Below, in pieces: positions 10,581 to 18,960 of a stretch of 64,000 nt of DNA. Below the pieces are notes generated by a model, which saw only the letters and a list, made by a program, of their open reading frames with translations, had not been told where the DNA came from and made no database searches. This DNA is from Betaproteobacteria bacterium (GTDB taxonomy: Bacteria; Pseudomonadota; Gammaproteobacteria; Burkholderiales; Casimicrobiaceae). Positions within the stretch are counted from its first letter, which is position 1; each line of letters starts with the position of its first letter. The stretch covers positions 62,001-126,000 of the forward strand of contig JADKKQ010000010.1 of assembly GCA_016720425.1 (NCBI GenBank), in the 5' to 3' direction. A program made the translations under genes and the position numbers.

Positions 10581-12041
10581 GTGACGGCCTACGCACGCTT
10601 CCTCGCCGGCCACCCCGGCTACGCCGCCACCCGCGGGCTCGACGCGCTGCGCGCCGCAGAGTACGGCCGCCTGGACGCCCAGCGACAGGTGTATCTCGAC
10701 TACACCGGCGGCGGCCTCCACGCCGACTCGCAGGTCCGCGAGCACGCGCAGCTGCTCGGCGAGCACGTCTGCGGCAATCCGCACTCGGCGAACCCCAGCT
10801 CCGCGGAGACGACCCGGCAAGTCGAGCGCACGCGTGCCGCGGTGCTCGCCTACTTCAACGGCACGGGCGAGTACACGGCCGTCTTCACGCTGAACGCCTC
10901 CGGCGCGCTGAAGCTCGTGGGCGAGTCGTATCCGTTCGAGCCCGGCGGGCGCCTGCTGCTGACCGTCGACAACCACAACTCGGTCAACGGCATCCGCGAG
11001 TTCGCACGGGCCAAGGGCGCGCGCGTCGACTACGCGCCGCTGCAGACGCCGGAGCTGCGCCTCGACGCCCCCGCGCTGGACGCGCTGCTTGCCGAGGCCG
11101 ACCCGGCGCGCGCCAACCTGCTGGCCTTTCCCGCGCAGTCGAACTTCTCCGGCGTCAGGCACCCGTTGACGCTCATCGCCACCGCGCGCAGCCGCGGCTG
11201 GCACGTGCTGCTCGACGCGGCGGCGTTCGTGCCGACCAACCGCCTCGACCTGCGAGCGACGATGCCCGACTTCGTGACGGTCTCGTTCTACAAGATGTTC
11301 GGCTATCCCACCGGCGTGGGCTGCCTGCTGGTCCGCAATGCGCTGCTGGATCGGCTGCGGCGCCCGTGGTTCGCCGGCGGCACGGTGAACTTCGCCACCG
11401 TGCAGGGTCGCCTGCACGTGCGGTCGCCGCGCGAAGCGGGCTTCGAGGACGGCACGCTCGACTACCTCGGCATCCCGGCGGTGGAGATCGGCCTCCGTCA
11501 TCTCGAGCGCGTCGGCATGGAGACGATCCAGGCCCGCGTCCACTGCCTCACCGACTGGTTGCTGACGGAACTGCTCGCGCTGCGCCACGGCAACGGCCAT
11601 CCGCTGGTGCGGCTCTACGGACCGGCGTCGTCGGTGGAGCGCGGCGGAACGCTGGCGATGAATTTCTACGACCCCGACGGCCACCTGCTCGACTACCGGC
11701 GCATCGAGGAGCTCGCCGGACGGGAGCGCATTTCGCTGCGGACCGGGTGCTTCTGCAATCCCGGCGCGGGCGAAACGGCCGAGGGCCTGACCGAGGACGA
11801 CATGCGTGCCGGCACGGCCGAGGGCGCCGCCATCACGCTGCCGCGCTTTCGCGAGATCATCCAGCACCGCGGCGGCAAGAGCGCCGGCGCGATCCGCGTG
11901 TCGCTGGGACTGGCGAGCAACTTCGCCGACGTCGAGCGCTTCCTGCAGTTCGCCGCCGGATTCCGCGATCAGGCGACGCTGGCCGTCGGCGCGGTGAGCT
12001 TCGACATCGAATCCTGCCGCGTCATCCGCGACGGCAGCTGA
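10581..12041 (+). CDS. Aminotransferase class V, Moco-sulfurase-like cysteine desulfurase
   Basis: PLP enzyme of 486 aa resembling the N-terminal desulfurase domain of eukaryotic molybdenum cofactor sulfurase. The PLP lysine is in SFYKMFGYPTGVGCLLVRN, and the persulfide cysteine is in RTGCFCNPG, a motif typical of that group. The C-terminal MOSC domain of the full sulfurase is absent. It probably removes sulfur from cysteine; the acceptor is unknown. The start is a GTG at 10581, 56 bp after the previous gene. No molybdenum cofactor gene lies next to it, although nitrate reductase (a Mo enzyme) is in the same window. Confidence 0.82.
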   Translation: MTAYARFLAGHPGYAATRGLDALRAAEYGRLDAQRQVYLDYTGGGLHADSQVREHAQLLGEHVCGNPHSANPSSAETTRQVERTRAAVLAYFNGTGEYTAVFTLNASGALKLVGESYPFEPGGRLLLTVDNHNSVNGIREFARAKGARVDYAPLQTPELRLDAPALDALLAEADPARANLLAFPAQSNFSGVRHPLTLIATARSRGWHVLLDAAAFVPTNRLDLRATMPDFVTVSFYKMFGYPTGVGCLLVRNALLDRLRRPWFAGGTVNFATVQGRLHVRSPREAGFEDGTLDYLGIPAVEIGLRHLERVGMETIQARVHCLTDWLLTELLALRHGNGHPLVRLYGPASSVERGGTLAMNFYDPDGHLLDYRRIEELAGRERISLRTGCFCNPGAGETAEGLTEDDMRAGTAEGAAITLPRFREIIQHRGGKSAGAIRVSLGLASNFADVERFLQFAAGFRDQATLAVGAVSFDIESCRVIRDGS

Positions 12042-12126
12042 CGCGGCCGCGGCGCCGTCCCGCAGGGTCCCGCGCGAGCGGCGCGGGGCGAAGGCAGCGG
12101 CGCACGCCGGCCGGCAACCCTCCCCG

Positions 12127-12801
12127 TCATCCGCGCCGGGTCCGCGCCGGCGGCCGCACGGGCGCGGGCTTGCTGCCGCGGAACGCCAGCGCCATCTCGA
12201 AGGCCGCCTTGGTGAACGACAGCACGGCGGCGAACTCGGCGTCCGACAGCCGGCGCGCGGCGTCGCTGCCCCGATAGATGTTCGCGAACTCGCGTTCGCG
12301 CCCCGCCTGCACGGCAAAGCGCCCGATCCCGAGGTTCTCCAGCGTATGCCAGACGTCGGGGTTGTACGAGCGGGTGAAGCGCATCACGAACGAAATCGGG
12401 TCGTTGCGCCCGAGCACCGAGGCCAGCCGCAGGATGATCTCGAACGGCAGGGCCACCTTGCCGTTCTCGACCAGCTCCAGCAGCGCGGGATCCTTCAGGT
12501 TGATCGCCTCGCCCACCTCCGACAACGACAGCCCGGCCGCCTCGCGCATGCCCCGCAGCACCGTGCCGGCCTTTTCCAGCGCGCCGCGCTGTTCCGGCTT
12601 GACCAGGATCGCCTTCGCCGCGCCGATCGAAACGTCGGCCGCGGCGCCGGCGATCCCCAGCACCGAATCCGACCAGGACCGGACCTGGCGGGCGACACCG
12701 AGCAACGCCGACTCGGCCCCCGGCGTCACGGCCGCGGCCTTGGCGGACGACGTGTCCGCAGTGACGTTCTTCTTCGTTGCGCGTTTCCGGGGGGCCGGCA
12801 T
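12127..12801 (-). CDS. XRE-family helix-turn-helix protein
   Basis: A 224-aa putative DNA-binding protein. The N-terminus is basic (PAPRKRATKKN). An HTH of the Cro/CI type covers about residues 77-130 (LRGMREAAGLSLSEVGEAINL, then LVENGKVALPFEIILRLASVLG). The C-terminal half has no known domain that I can see. The ATG at 12801 has AAGGAG 8 bp upstream. It is convergent with the desulfurase gene. Targets are unknown. Confidence 0.8.
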   Translation of the reverse strand: MPAPRKRATKKNVTADTSSAKAAAVTPGAESALLGVARQVRSWSDSVLGIAGAAADVSIGAAKAILVKPEQRGALEKAGTVLRGMREAAGLSLSEVGEAINLKDPALLELVENGKVALPFEIILRLASVLGRNDPISFVMRFTRSYNPDVWHTLENLGIGRFAVQAGREREFANIYRGSDAARRLSDAEFAAVLSFTKAAFEMALAFRGSKPAPVRPPARTRRG

Positions 12802-12957
12802 GGTGAGCTCCTTGCTGAGTCGACAGGTGATCGCGGCGATGAATCCCTTGCGTGTCCGCGCGCGACCGGCCCGCGTCGGTCGCGCATCGGCAACGCCAGG
12901 CGATAGCATAGCGACCAAACAGGGTCCGCGGCCAGCCCGTCGCCGCCGGCGCGGCGG

Positions 12958-13692
12958 TCACGCGGCACCCTGCCGGGCCACCGCGTCGGTCCAGCCCAGC
13001 GCGTCGAAGAGCCGGGCGAGTTCGGCCCCGACCGGGGCGCGAACGCTGAGTTCGACGCCGGTCACCGGATGACGGAGGCGCAGGCGCACGCAGGCGAGCA
13101 GCAGCCGATGGCAACCGAACTGCCGTTGGAAGAAGCGGTTGTGGCTGCCCTTGCCGTAGGTGGCGTCGCCGACGATCGGGTGCGCGAGGTGCTTCAGGTG
13201 CCGGCGCAGCTGGTGGCGACGGCCGGTGTGCGGCGTCAGCGCCAGCAGCGCATAACGCGCCGTCGGGTAGCGGTCGACGGCGTGCGGCAGCTCGACCGTC
13301 GCCAGACGCCGGTAATCGGTGCGCGCGGGCAGCGAAGCCCGGGCGCCCGGGGCGGCGCCGTAGTCGTCGTGCGTCCGCGACAGCGCGTGGTCGATGCAAC
13401 CCGACTCCGGCGGCCAGCCCCGCACGACCGCCAGGTAGTCCTTGCCGACCTCGTTGCACTCGAATTGCCCACCGAGACGGCGTGTGCACTCGGGGTCGGT
13501 GGCGAACAGCAGCACGCCGGAGGTGCCCTTGTCGAGACGGTGCACCGGCTGCACCCGGCAGCCGATCTGGTCGCGGAGCAGCTGCACGGCAAAACGCGTT
13601 TCCCGGCGATCGATGTTGCTGCGATGGACCAGCAGGCCGGCGGGCTTGTCGATGGCGACCAGATGCTCGTCGCGATACAGGATGGTCAGCAC
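12958..13692 (-). CDS. truC: tRNA pseudouridine(65) synthase
   Basis: RluA-family enzyme converting U65 of tRNA to pseudouridine. The 244-aa product has the catalytic Asp in HRLDKGTSG, and RxLATVE, RYPTARY, TGRRHQLRRHLKHLAHPIVGD patterns that match E. coli TruC along its length. No S4 domain is present, as expected for TruC. The start appears to be GTG at 13692. It lies between the XRE gene and the rubrerythrin gene, all on the minus strand. Confidence 0.9.
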   Translation of the reverse strand: MLTILYRDEHLVAIDKPAGLLVHRSNIDRRETRFAVQLLRDQIGCRVQPVHRLDKGTSGVLLFATDPECTRRLGGQFECNEVGKDYLAVVRGWPPESGCIDHALSRTHDDYGAAPGARASLPARTDYRRLATVELPHAVDRYPTARYALLALTPHTGRRHQLRRHLKHLAHPIVGDATYGKGSHNRFFQRQFGCHRLLLACVRLRLRHPVTGVELSVRAPVGAELARLFDALGWTDAVARQGAA

Positions 13693-13747
13693 AGCGCCGG
13701 TTCGACGAGTTCCTGCGGCGGGAGGCGATGGACCACGGCGGACATTC

Positions 13748-14437
13748 TCACCCCGGTGGGGACACCGGCCGAATCCGCTGTGCTGCGCTCCCGCAGACGA
13801 TGCAGCTCGGGCTGGGCAATTGGTTGGTCGTCGAGCCGCAATGGTCGCAGACGAAATAGCGGCCGGTCTTGGCGTCGATGGTCTTTGCGACCTGCTCGAA
13901 CAGCAGCGGCGAATAGCGCCGGATCTTCCGGATCAGGTCGCGGTGCTGCCGCTCGGACTCCCAGGCGAAGGTCACCAGCCGGGCTGCCTCCGCATCCCCT
14001 TCCGGCCGGATCCGCTCGAGCGTGCCCGGATACAGGCGGTCGATCGAGTCGATCTCGTCGTCGACGGCGGCGATGAGGTTCTCCTTCGTCGACCTGGTCT
14101 CGATCGGTGTCGGCGCGGCCACCGTCGATCCGCCGAGCCGCAGGAGGAGATTGCGAAAATTGCGCGCATGCACGCCTTCCGACACGGCGAACGCCGCGAA
14201 CATGTAGGCGATGCCCTGATAGGACTCGCGTTGCGCGATGGCGGCGAACTCCAGATAGCGCCGGTGAGCATCGGTTTCGCGCTGGAACGCGTAGCGCAGC
14301 GCGGCGACCGTTTGCGTTAGAGCCTCGCCCGCTGCCGGCGCAGAACCTCCCGCGACCATCGCTGCCAGCCAGGCACCGAGGCCGCGCAGGAAGATCCGCC
14401 GACCAACCGCCGGAGCCGCGACGAATTTCGTGCCCAT
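13748..14437 (-). CDS. Rubrerythrin with a Tat signal peptide
   Basis: A 229-aa protein with a ferritin-like di-iron region (Glu/His motifs such as RETDAHRRYLEF, SEGVHARNF and ESERQHRDL). The C-terminal rubredoxin-like domain has two Cys pairs (CDHC and CIVC). Rubrerythrins reduce peroxide, usually in the cytoplasm of anaerobes. Here the N-terminus reads GRRIFLRGL followed by a hydrophobic stretch and an Ala-rich end, a twin-arginine signal, so the folded metalloprotein is probably exported. The ATG at 14437 has AGGAGG upstream and directly precedes the signal. Confidence 0.88.
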   Translation of the reverse strand: MGTKFVAAPAVGRRIFLRGLGAWLAAMVAGGSAPAAGEALTQTVAALRYAFQRETDAHRRYLEFAAIAQRESYQGIAYMFAAFAVSEGVHARNFRNLLLRLGGSTVAAPTPIETRSTKENLIAAVDDEIDSIDRLYPGTLERIRPEGDAEAARLVTFAWESERQHRDLIRKIRRYSPLLFEQVAKTIDAKTGRYFVCDHCGSTTNQLPSPSCIVCGSAAQRIRPVSPPG

Positions 14438-14522
14438 GATGCGGTCCTCCTGTGTCAAGCCTAGGAGCCCCGCGCCGCCGGCGCCTTGCGCCCGGTCAAA
14501 TCCCGGCGCGAAAAGCGACCGA

Positions 14523-15572
14523 TCAGCCGGGAACGCCATCGCGGTGTCGCGCCACCGGCGACCCGGCCCACGCGGCCTGCAGCTCGTCGATCAGCGCCTG
14601 CGCACGGCCCTGGTAGCGCGGCGAGAAGTGGAAGGGTACGACCATCCGCGCGCCGATCCGGCGCGCGATCTGCCCGGCCTGGCCGGCGGTCAGGTGGTGC
14701 TTGCGCGCGCCGTGTTCCGCGTCGGCGTCGAGGAAGACACTCTCGATGTAGAGCTGGTCGACACCGGCCAGCAGCTGCACCAGCGCGGCGACGTTCTCCT
14801 CCGTGTAGCGCAGGTCGGTGACGTAGCCCAGCTTTCGGCCCGGGGCGATGTCGACGACCAGCGACCGCAGCTCCCCCAGCGCACGGCGGGTCGCGTGCTC
14901 GCCCTGGCGGTCGCGCCACTGCACGTCGAGCAGCGTGTCGTCGGGCAGGCCCGTCAGCAGCGCGTGCTTCAGCCGGCCCAGCCACGCCCCGGCCGCGAGC
15001 CCCTGCGCGAGCAGCCGGTCGTTGTCGATGCCGACCCGCAGCTTCTCCTCGATCGCGTAGGCAAGACACGGGGTGTCGTGATCGACGAAGCGGGCACGAA
15101 CGCGGAATGCCGTCTCGTCGTGCAGCACGTCGCCGGCGGCGGCGATGTTGAATGGCGCGTCCGGTTCGCGCTCGAATCCGCTCCGGCTGGAGAACCGCGC
15201 GCAGGCACCCTCCCCGTCGACACCCAGCTCGCGTGCTTCGATCAGCAGCGGAACCTCGTAGCGGTGCACGACGTTCCACGTGTACGCCCGCAGCTTGTGC
15301 TCCACCTGCGCGACGAAGCCCGGCCCGCCGACGAGCACGATCTGCGCTTTCCGCCCGAGCACGACCCGCAGCAGGTGATCGAACCCGGCGAAGTGGTCCA
15401 TGTGCGCGTGGGTGACGAAGACGTGCGACAGCCGCATCAGCCGGCGCGGTGGCAGCCCGCTGACGTCGCCGAGGTCGAAGAGGAGCGCCCGCCGCTGGTC
15501 GCGGAAATCGACGTAGAGGCCGGGATCGCCGAAGCTGTCGTTGACGAGAGAGGAATCGAACAGGCAATGCAT
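14523..15572 (-). CDS. Metallo-beta-lactamase fold hydrolase, RNase Z-like
   Basis: 349 aa. The zinc-binding motif HAHMDH is in SHVFVTHAHMDHFAGFD. Later metal-site regions are seen in RFVDHDTPC and the C-terminal PFHFSPRY. The arrangement resembles RNase Z/ElaC, which trims tRNA 3' ends, but a role other than tRNA processing is possible. The ATG at 15572 is preferred; upstream in-frame codons give an unlikely Arg-rich extension. It precedes the rubrerythrin gene by 85 bp and is divergent from the PfpI gene. Confidence 0.82.
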   Translation of the reverse strand: MHCLFDSSLVNDSFGDPGLYVDFRDQRRALLFDLGDVSGLPPRRLMRLSHVFVTHAHMDHFAGFDHLLRVVLGRKAQIVLVGGPGFVAQVEHKLRAYTWNVVHRYEVPLLIEARELGVDGEGACARFSSRSGFEREPDAPFNIAAAGDVLHDETAFRVRARFVDHDTPCLAYAIEEKLRVGIDNDRLLAQGLAAGAWLGRLKHALLTGLPDDTLLDVQWRDRQGEHATRRALGELRSLVVDIAPGRKLGYVTDLRYTEENVAALVQLLAGVDQLYIESVFLDADAEHGARKHHLTAGQAGQIARRIGARMVVPFHFSPRYQGRAQALIDELQAAWAGSPVARHRDGVPG

Positions 15573-15768
15573 CGCGTCACCGTCGCGACACCCCAGGCCG
15601 CCCGCGACCCGGACGTCGACCCCATTCTGAACCCGATCGCCGCGCGACAGAAGCGGGCTCCGAAAGGTTGGCGGCAACACGCGGCGCGCGCCTCTGTCGC
15701 ATAATGACCGCGCGCTTCCCGCGCTGCGTCATCGACGTTTCCCCCGACACCCGACAGAAGGCGATCCC

Positions 15769-16350
15769 ATGGCTGCGAAGAAGATCCTGATGCTCACCGG
15801 CGACTACACCGAGGACTACGAGACGATGGTGCCGTTCCAGGCGCTGTCGATGGTCGGCCACACCGTGCACGCGGTTTGCCCCGGCAAGAAGGCGGGCCAG
15901 TCGGTCCGCACCGCGATCCACGATTTCGAGGGCGACCAGACGTACAGCGAGAAGCCCGGGCACAACTTCACGCTCAACGCCGATTTCGACGGCGTCAGGC
16001 CCGACGACTACGACGCGTTGGTCATTCCCGGCGGCCGCGCGCCGGAGTACCTGCGCCTCGATCCGAAGGTCCTCGCCTGCGTCCGGCATTTCGCCGCTGC
16101 GAACAAGCCGATCGCCGCCATCTGCCACGGCGCGCAGCTGCTGGCGGCCGCGGGTGTGCTTGCCGGTCGCGGCTGCAGCGCCTACCCGGCCTGCGCCCCG
16201 GAGGTGACGGCAGCCGGCGGCAAGTACGCCGAGATCGCGGTCGACAAGGCGCACGTCGACGGCAATCTGGTGACCGCACCGGCCTGGCCCGCGCATCCCG
16301 CATGGCTGGCGCAGTTCCTGCGGGTGCTCGGCACGCGGATCGAGCCCTGA
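15769..16350 (+). CDS. DJ-1/PfpI family protein
   Basis: 193 aa with the class I amidotransferase-like fold. The nucleophile cysteine is in AAICHGAQLLAAAG, and the upstream GDYTEDYETMVPFQALSM matches the family's Glu-containing N-terminal region. Members act as proteases, deglycases or chaperones in stress; this one cannot be assigned more precisely. It stands alone, with a 196-bp divergent gap before it that should hold its promoter. Confidence 0.88.
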   Translation: MAAKKILMLTGDYTEDYETMVPFQALSMVGHTVHAVCPGKKAGQSVRTAIHDFEGDQTYSEKPGHNFTLNADFDGVRPDDYDALVIPGGRAPEYLRLDPKVLACVRHFAAANKPIAAICHGAQLLAAAGVLAGRGCSAYPACAPEVTAAGGKYAEIAVDKAHVDGNLVTAPAWPAHPAWLAQFLRVLGTRIEP

Positions 16351-16534
16351 CCGGCGCCGGCGCCGCCGCGTGCGGGCGCCACCCGGTCGACCGCGTCCCC
16401 TCGGTTGGCTACACTGACGACCGGCAACACCCGCTTCGGGCCGGACGGTCCCGCACGGGTGGTTGCCGGCCGCGAGCGCAGCGCGACGGCGAGCCTCGCC
16501 GTCGCGGCGGTCCTCACCCGGGGAGAAAATCGGA

Positions 16535-17086
16535 ATGGCACTGGTCGAACGCATCACCAACATCCTGCTCAAACCGCGGTTCGAGTGGCCGAAGATCGCC
16601 GAGGAAAGCGCGACGACGAGCTCGCTCTTCACCGGCTACATCATGCTGCTGGCCGCGATCGGCCCGCTGGCGATGGCCGTCAAGACCGGGCTGGGCATCG
16701 CGCTGCTGAGCTACGCGATCAGCCTGGGGGTGACCTACCTGCTGGCGATGATCGTCGACGCGCTGGCGCCCACGTTCGGCGGCGAGAAGAACTTCATCCA
16801 GTCGCTCAAGCTCACCGCCTACTCGTACACCGCCGCCTGGATCGCCGCCGTATTGCAGCTGATCCCCCTGCTCGGCGGCGTCCTCAGCCTGCTGGGCGCG
16901 ATCTACGCCTGGTACACGTTCTACCTGGGCGTGGCGGTGATGAAGAAGTGCCCGGAAGAGAAGGCGGTCGTCTACACGGTCGCGATCGTCGTCTGCGGAC
17001 TGCTGCTGGGAATCGTGCTGTTCGGCGCGCTGATGTCGATGTTCTTCGGCGGCGCCATGATGGGCGGGGCCGGTCTGATGAACTGA
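16535..17086 (+). CDS. Yip1-domain integral membrane protein
   Basis: 183 aa with about five hydrophobic segments. It starts MALVERITNILLKPRFEWPKI, a pattern common to bacterial Yip1 proteins (short cytoplasmic segment, then a membrane bundle). Function is unknown. GGGAGA precedes the ATG at 16535. Its stop is 4 bp before a 141-bp stem-forming element that separates it from convergent rppH. Confidence 0.82.
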   Translation: MALVERITNILLKPRFEWPKIAEESATTSSLFTGYIMLLAAIGPLAMAVKTGLGIALLSYAISLGVTYLLAMIVDALAPTFGGEKNFIQSLKLTAYSYTAAWIAAVLQLIPLLGGVLSLLGAIYAWYTFYLGVAVMKKCPEEKAVVYTVAIVVCGLLLGIVLFGALMSMFFGGAMMGGAGLMN

Positions 17087-17090
17087 GTCG

Positions 17091-17231
17091 GAAGTCGTGA
17101 ATAAATCTACTGCGCGTCCCGATGGCTGCGTTGCGCGGTGCTCGCTCCTCGCCTATCTCGTTGATATGTCTCGTCGCTGCGCTCCGTGCGCCTTGCCCTC
17201 GGGCCGCTCGCTACGATTTCTTCACGACTTC
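17091..17231. repeat. Stem-forming dispersed element, copy A (141 bp)
   Basis: The left end GAAGTCGTGAATAAATC and the reverse complement of the right end GAAGTCGTGAAGAAATC form imperfect terminal inverted repeats with 11 perfect outer pairs. It fills the gap between convergent yip1 and rppH. Related copies are at 48664-48806 and 53008-53100. The interior has no ORF of note. Likely roles are a bidirectional terminator or a small non-coding mobile element. Confidence 0.85.
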
Positions 17232-17274
17232 TAGACGGACGGGGCGCCCGCGACGCGGGCGGCCCGGCGCCGGA

Positions 17275-17838
17275 TCAGTCGGCGGTGGACGTGCCGGGTT
17301 CGCAGTACGACGGCGGCATCACCGGGTGCGGGAAGCCGTAGAGGCGCTGCCGGCGGGTCTGCGGCCGCGCGTGCAGGAAACGCTCGAGCTCGGTCAGCGC
17401 GCGGCGATAGACCTCGCGCTTGAAATCGATCACGGTATCGAGCGGCACCCAGTAGTCGTGCCAGCGCCAGGCGTCGAATTCGGGACGCTCGTTGCCCCGC
17501 AGCTTGAAGTCGGAGTCGCGCCCGACGAGCCGCAGCAGATACCAGATCTGCTTCTGCCCACGGTAGCTGCCCCGCCATTCCCGCTTCACCCAGCGTTGCG
17601 GCACCTCGTAACGCAGCCAGTCGCGCGTGCGGCCCAGAATCCGGACATGCTGGGGATGGAGCCCGACCTCCTCGTGCAGTTCCCGGTACATCGCCTGTTC
17701 GGGCGTCTCACCGAAATTGATGCCGCCCTGTGGAAATTGCCACGAGTGTTCGCGAATCCTCTTGCCCCAGAAAACCTGGTTCTTGACGTTGACGATGACG
17801 ATGGCTACGTTCGGGCGATAACCGTCACGATCCAGCAT
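17275..17838 (-). CDS. rppH: RNA pyrophosphohydrolase
   Basis: Nudix enzyme removing pyrophosphate from mRNA 5' ends, which starts decay. The 187-aa product has the Nudix box as GGINFGETPEQAMYRELHEE within a canonical N-terminus (MLDRDGYRPNVAIVI, then WQFPQGG). The ATG at 17838 fits the family length. proS, often near rppH in betaproteobacteria, is not adjacent. The upstream region contains a 21-bp motif also found before the lipoprotein gene at 52581. Confidence 0.95.
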   Translation of the reverse strand: MLDRDGYRPNVAIVIVNVKNQVFWGKRIREHSWQFPQGGINFGETPEQAMYRELHEEVGLHPQHVRILGRTRDWLRYEVPQRWVKREWRGSYRGQKQIWYLLRLVGRDSDFKLRGNERPEFDAWRWHDYWVPLDTVIDFKREVYRRALTELERFLHARPQTRRQRLYGFPHPVMPPSYCEPGTSTAD

Positions 17839-18248
17839 CGCGGTCACCCCGAAAGTTTTGGTTGACCCGATTGTTCCACAGAACCCCGGTGTTGCAAAGG
17901 CATCGCGCGGCGCCCCGTCCGCCGCCTGCCCGCGTGGCGGCCGCATCGGCGTCGACCGCCGCGCCACCACGGCGCCCCGGTGGCATCCTGACTTTCGCGC
18001 CGCGCCGGCACGGACTCGCCCCGCCGGCGGTGCCGGGCGCATCAGCTGCCGCCGGGGCACGGCCGGGGCGATCGTCAGGCTATGGTCGGCCGGCAGTATC
18101 CGGTATATTTTCTTATTAAATATAATTAAATCAAATACTTTTATTCAATATCTAATGTCGTTTCTGGATTGATTGCCGACGATGACTGCGCTTCCCGGAT
18201 CGGCGCCCGGATGACCGCCGCGCGGGTCCGCGCGCCCCAGCGCGCCGG
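17839..18248. other. Intergenic region with an AT-rich island
   Basis: 410 bp between the start of rppH and the end of the carbonic anhydrase gene, with no convincing gene. It holds a promoter-like motif at 17867-17887 and a 53-bp stretch at 18104-18156 with only five G or C, in a window that is otherwise about two thirds G+C or more. The island may be an UP-type or nucleoid-protein binding site, or a remnant of foreign DNA. Confidence 0.6.
17867..17887 (-). promoter_or_regulatory. Promoter-like motif upstream of rppH
   Basis: The minus-strand sequence GGTTCTGTGGAACAATCGG resembles GGTTCTGCGGCACTATCGG at 52535-52553, upstream of a lipoprotein gene. Both lie about 25-30 bp before an ATG. AACAAT/CACTAT could be -10 boxes. 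The match may be chance. Confidence 0.3.
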
Positions 18249-18923
18249 TCACTGCAGCTGGTAGCGCGCCGGCGGATCGTCGCCCGGCGGACCCGATTCG
18301 GGATCGGCCGCGACGAAGCTGCCGGACTGGGCGTCGAGCACCAGCACCTTGCCGTCCTCGATCAGGTAGTACCAGCCGTGCAGGAACAGCGTGCCCTCCT
18401 GGACCCTCGCGGCAACCATCGGGTACCCGAGCAGGCGCTCCAGCTGCAGCACGACCAGTCGCTGTTCGGTCCGCCGCAACGCGTCCTCGCCGGGCACGAC
18501 GGGCAGTACGGCGTCGCGCCCGAGATCGAGCCAGCGGTTCATGTGCGGCGCCTCGGGAATCGGATCCTCGTACATCGCCTTGACCGCGCCGCAGTGACTG
18601 TGGCCGCAGACGACGATGTCGCGCACGCCGAGCTTCAGCACCGCGAACTCGATCGCGGCGGTGGTGCCGTGAAAGCCGTGCGACGCGTCCCAGGGCGGGA
18701 TCAGGTTGCCGACGTTGCGGACGAGAAACAGCTCGCCGGGGCCGGCACCGGTCAGCAGATAGGGCACCAGCCGCGAGTCGGAGCAGCCGATGAACAGCGT
18801 CGACGGGTGCTGCCCTTCCTCGACCAGGCGACGGTACTCCCGCCGGTAGCGCGGAAAGAACCGCGTCTCGAACCGGCGCAGCCGGTCGAGCAGTTCGTCG
18901 CGATCCTCGTCGCGGCCGGGCAT
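18249..18923 (-). CDS. Beta-class carbonic anhydrase
   Basis: Zinc enzyme interconverting CO2 and bicarbonate. The 224-aa protein has the zinc ligands in FIGCSDSRLVPYL and GHSHCGAVKAM, and the conserved RNVGNLIPPW. The ATG at 18923 is used; upstream in-frame sequence is antisense-like. It is the last gene of the nar strand, 37 bp after the parvulin gene, so it is probably part of that transcript. Bicarbonate supply or pH control during denitrifying growth is a possible role (inference). Confidence 0.93.
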   Translation of the reverse strand: MPGRDEDRDELLDRLRRFETRFFPRYRREYRRLVEEGQHPSTLFIGCSDSRLVPYLLTGAGPGELFLVRNVGNLIPPWDASHGFHGTTAAIEFAVLKLGVRDIVVCGHSHCGAVKAMYEDPIPEAPHMNRWLDLGRDAVLPVVPGEDALRRTEQRLVVLQLERLLGYPMVAARVQEGTLFLHGWYYLIEDGKVLVLDAQSGSFVAADPESGPPGDDPPARYQLQ

Positions 18924-18960
18924 AGGCTTGGCTGCGCTCGGCGTTGCGGCCGGAGGGGAA

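Noticed and set aside
17858..18172. Plus-strand ORF across the AT-rich island
   Set aside because: Composition changes abruptly within it, there is no homology-like pattern and no ribosome site; it overlaps regulatory sequence.
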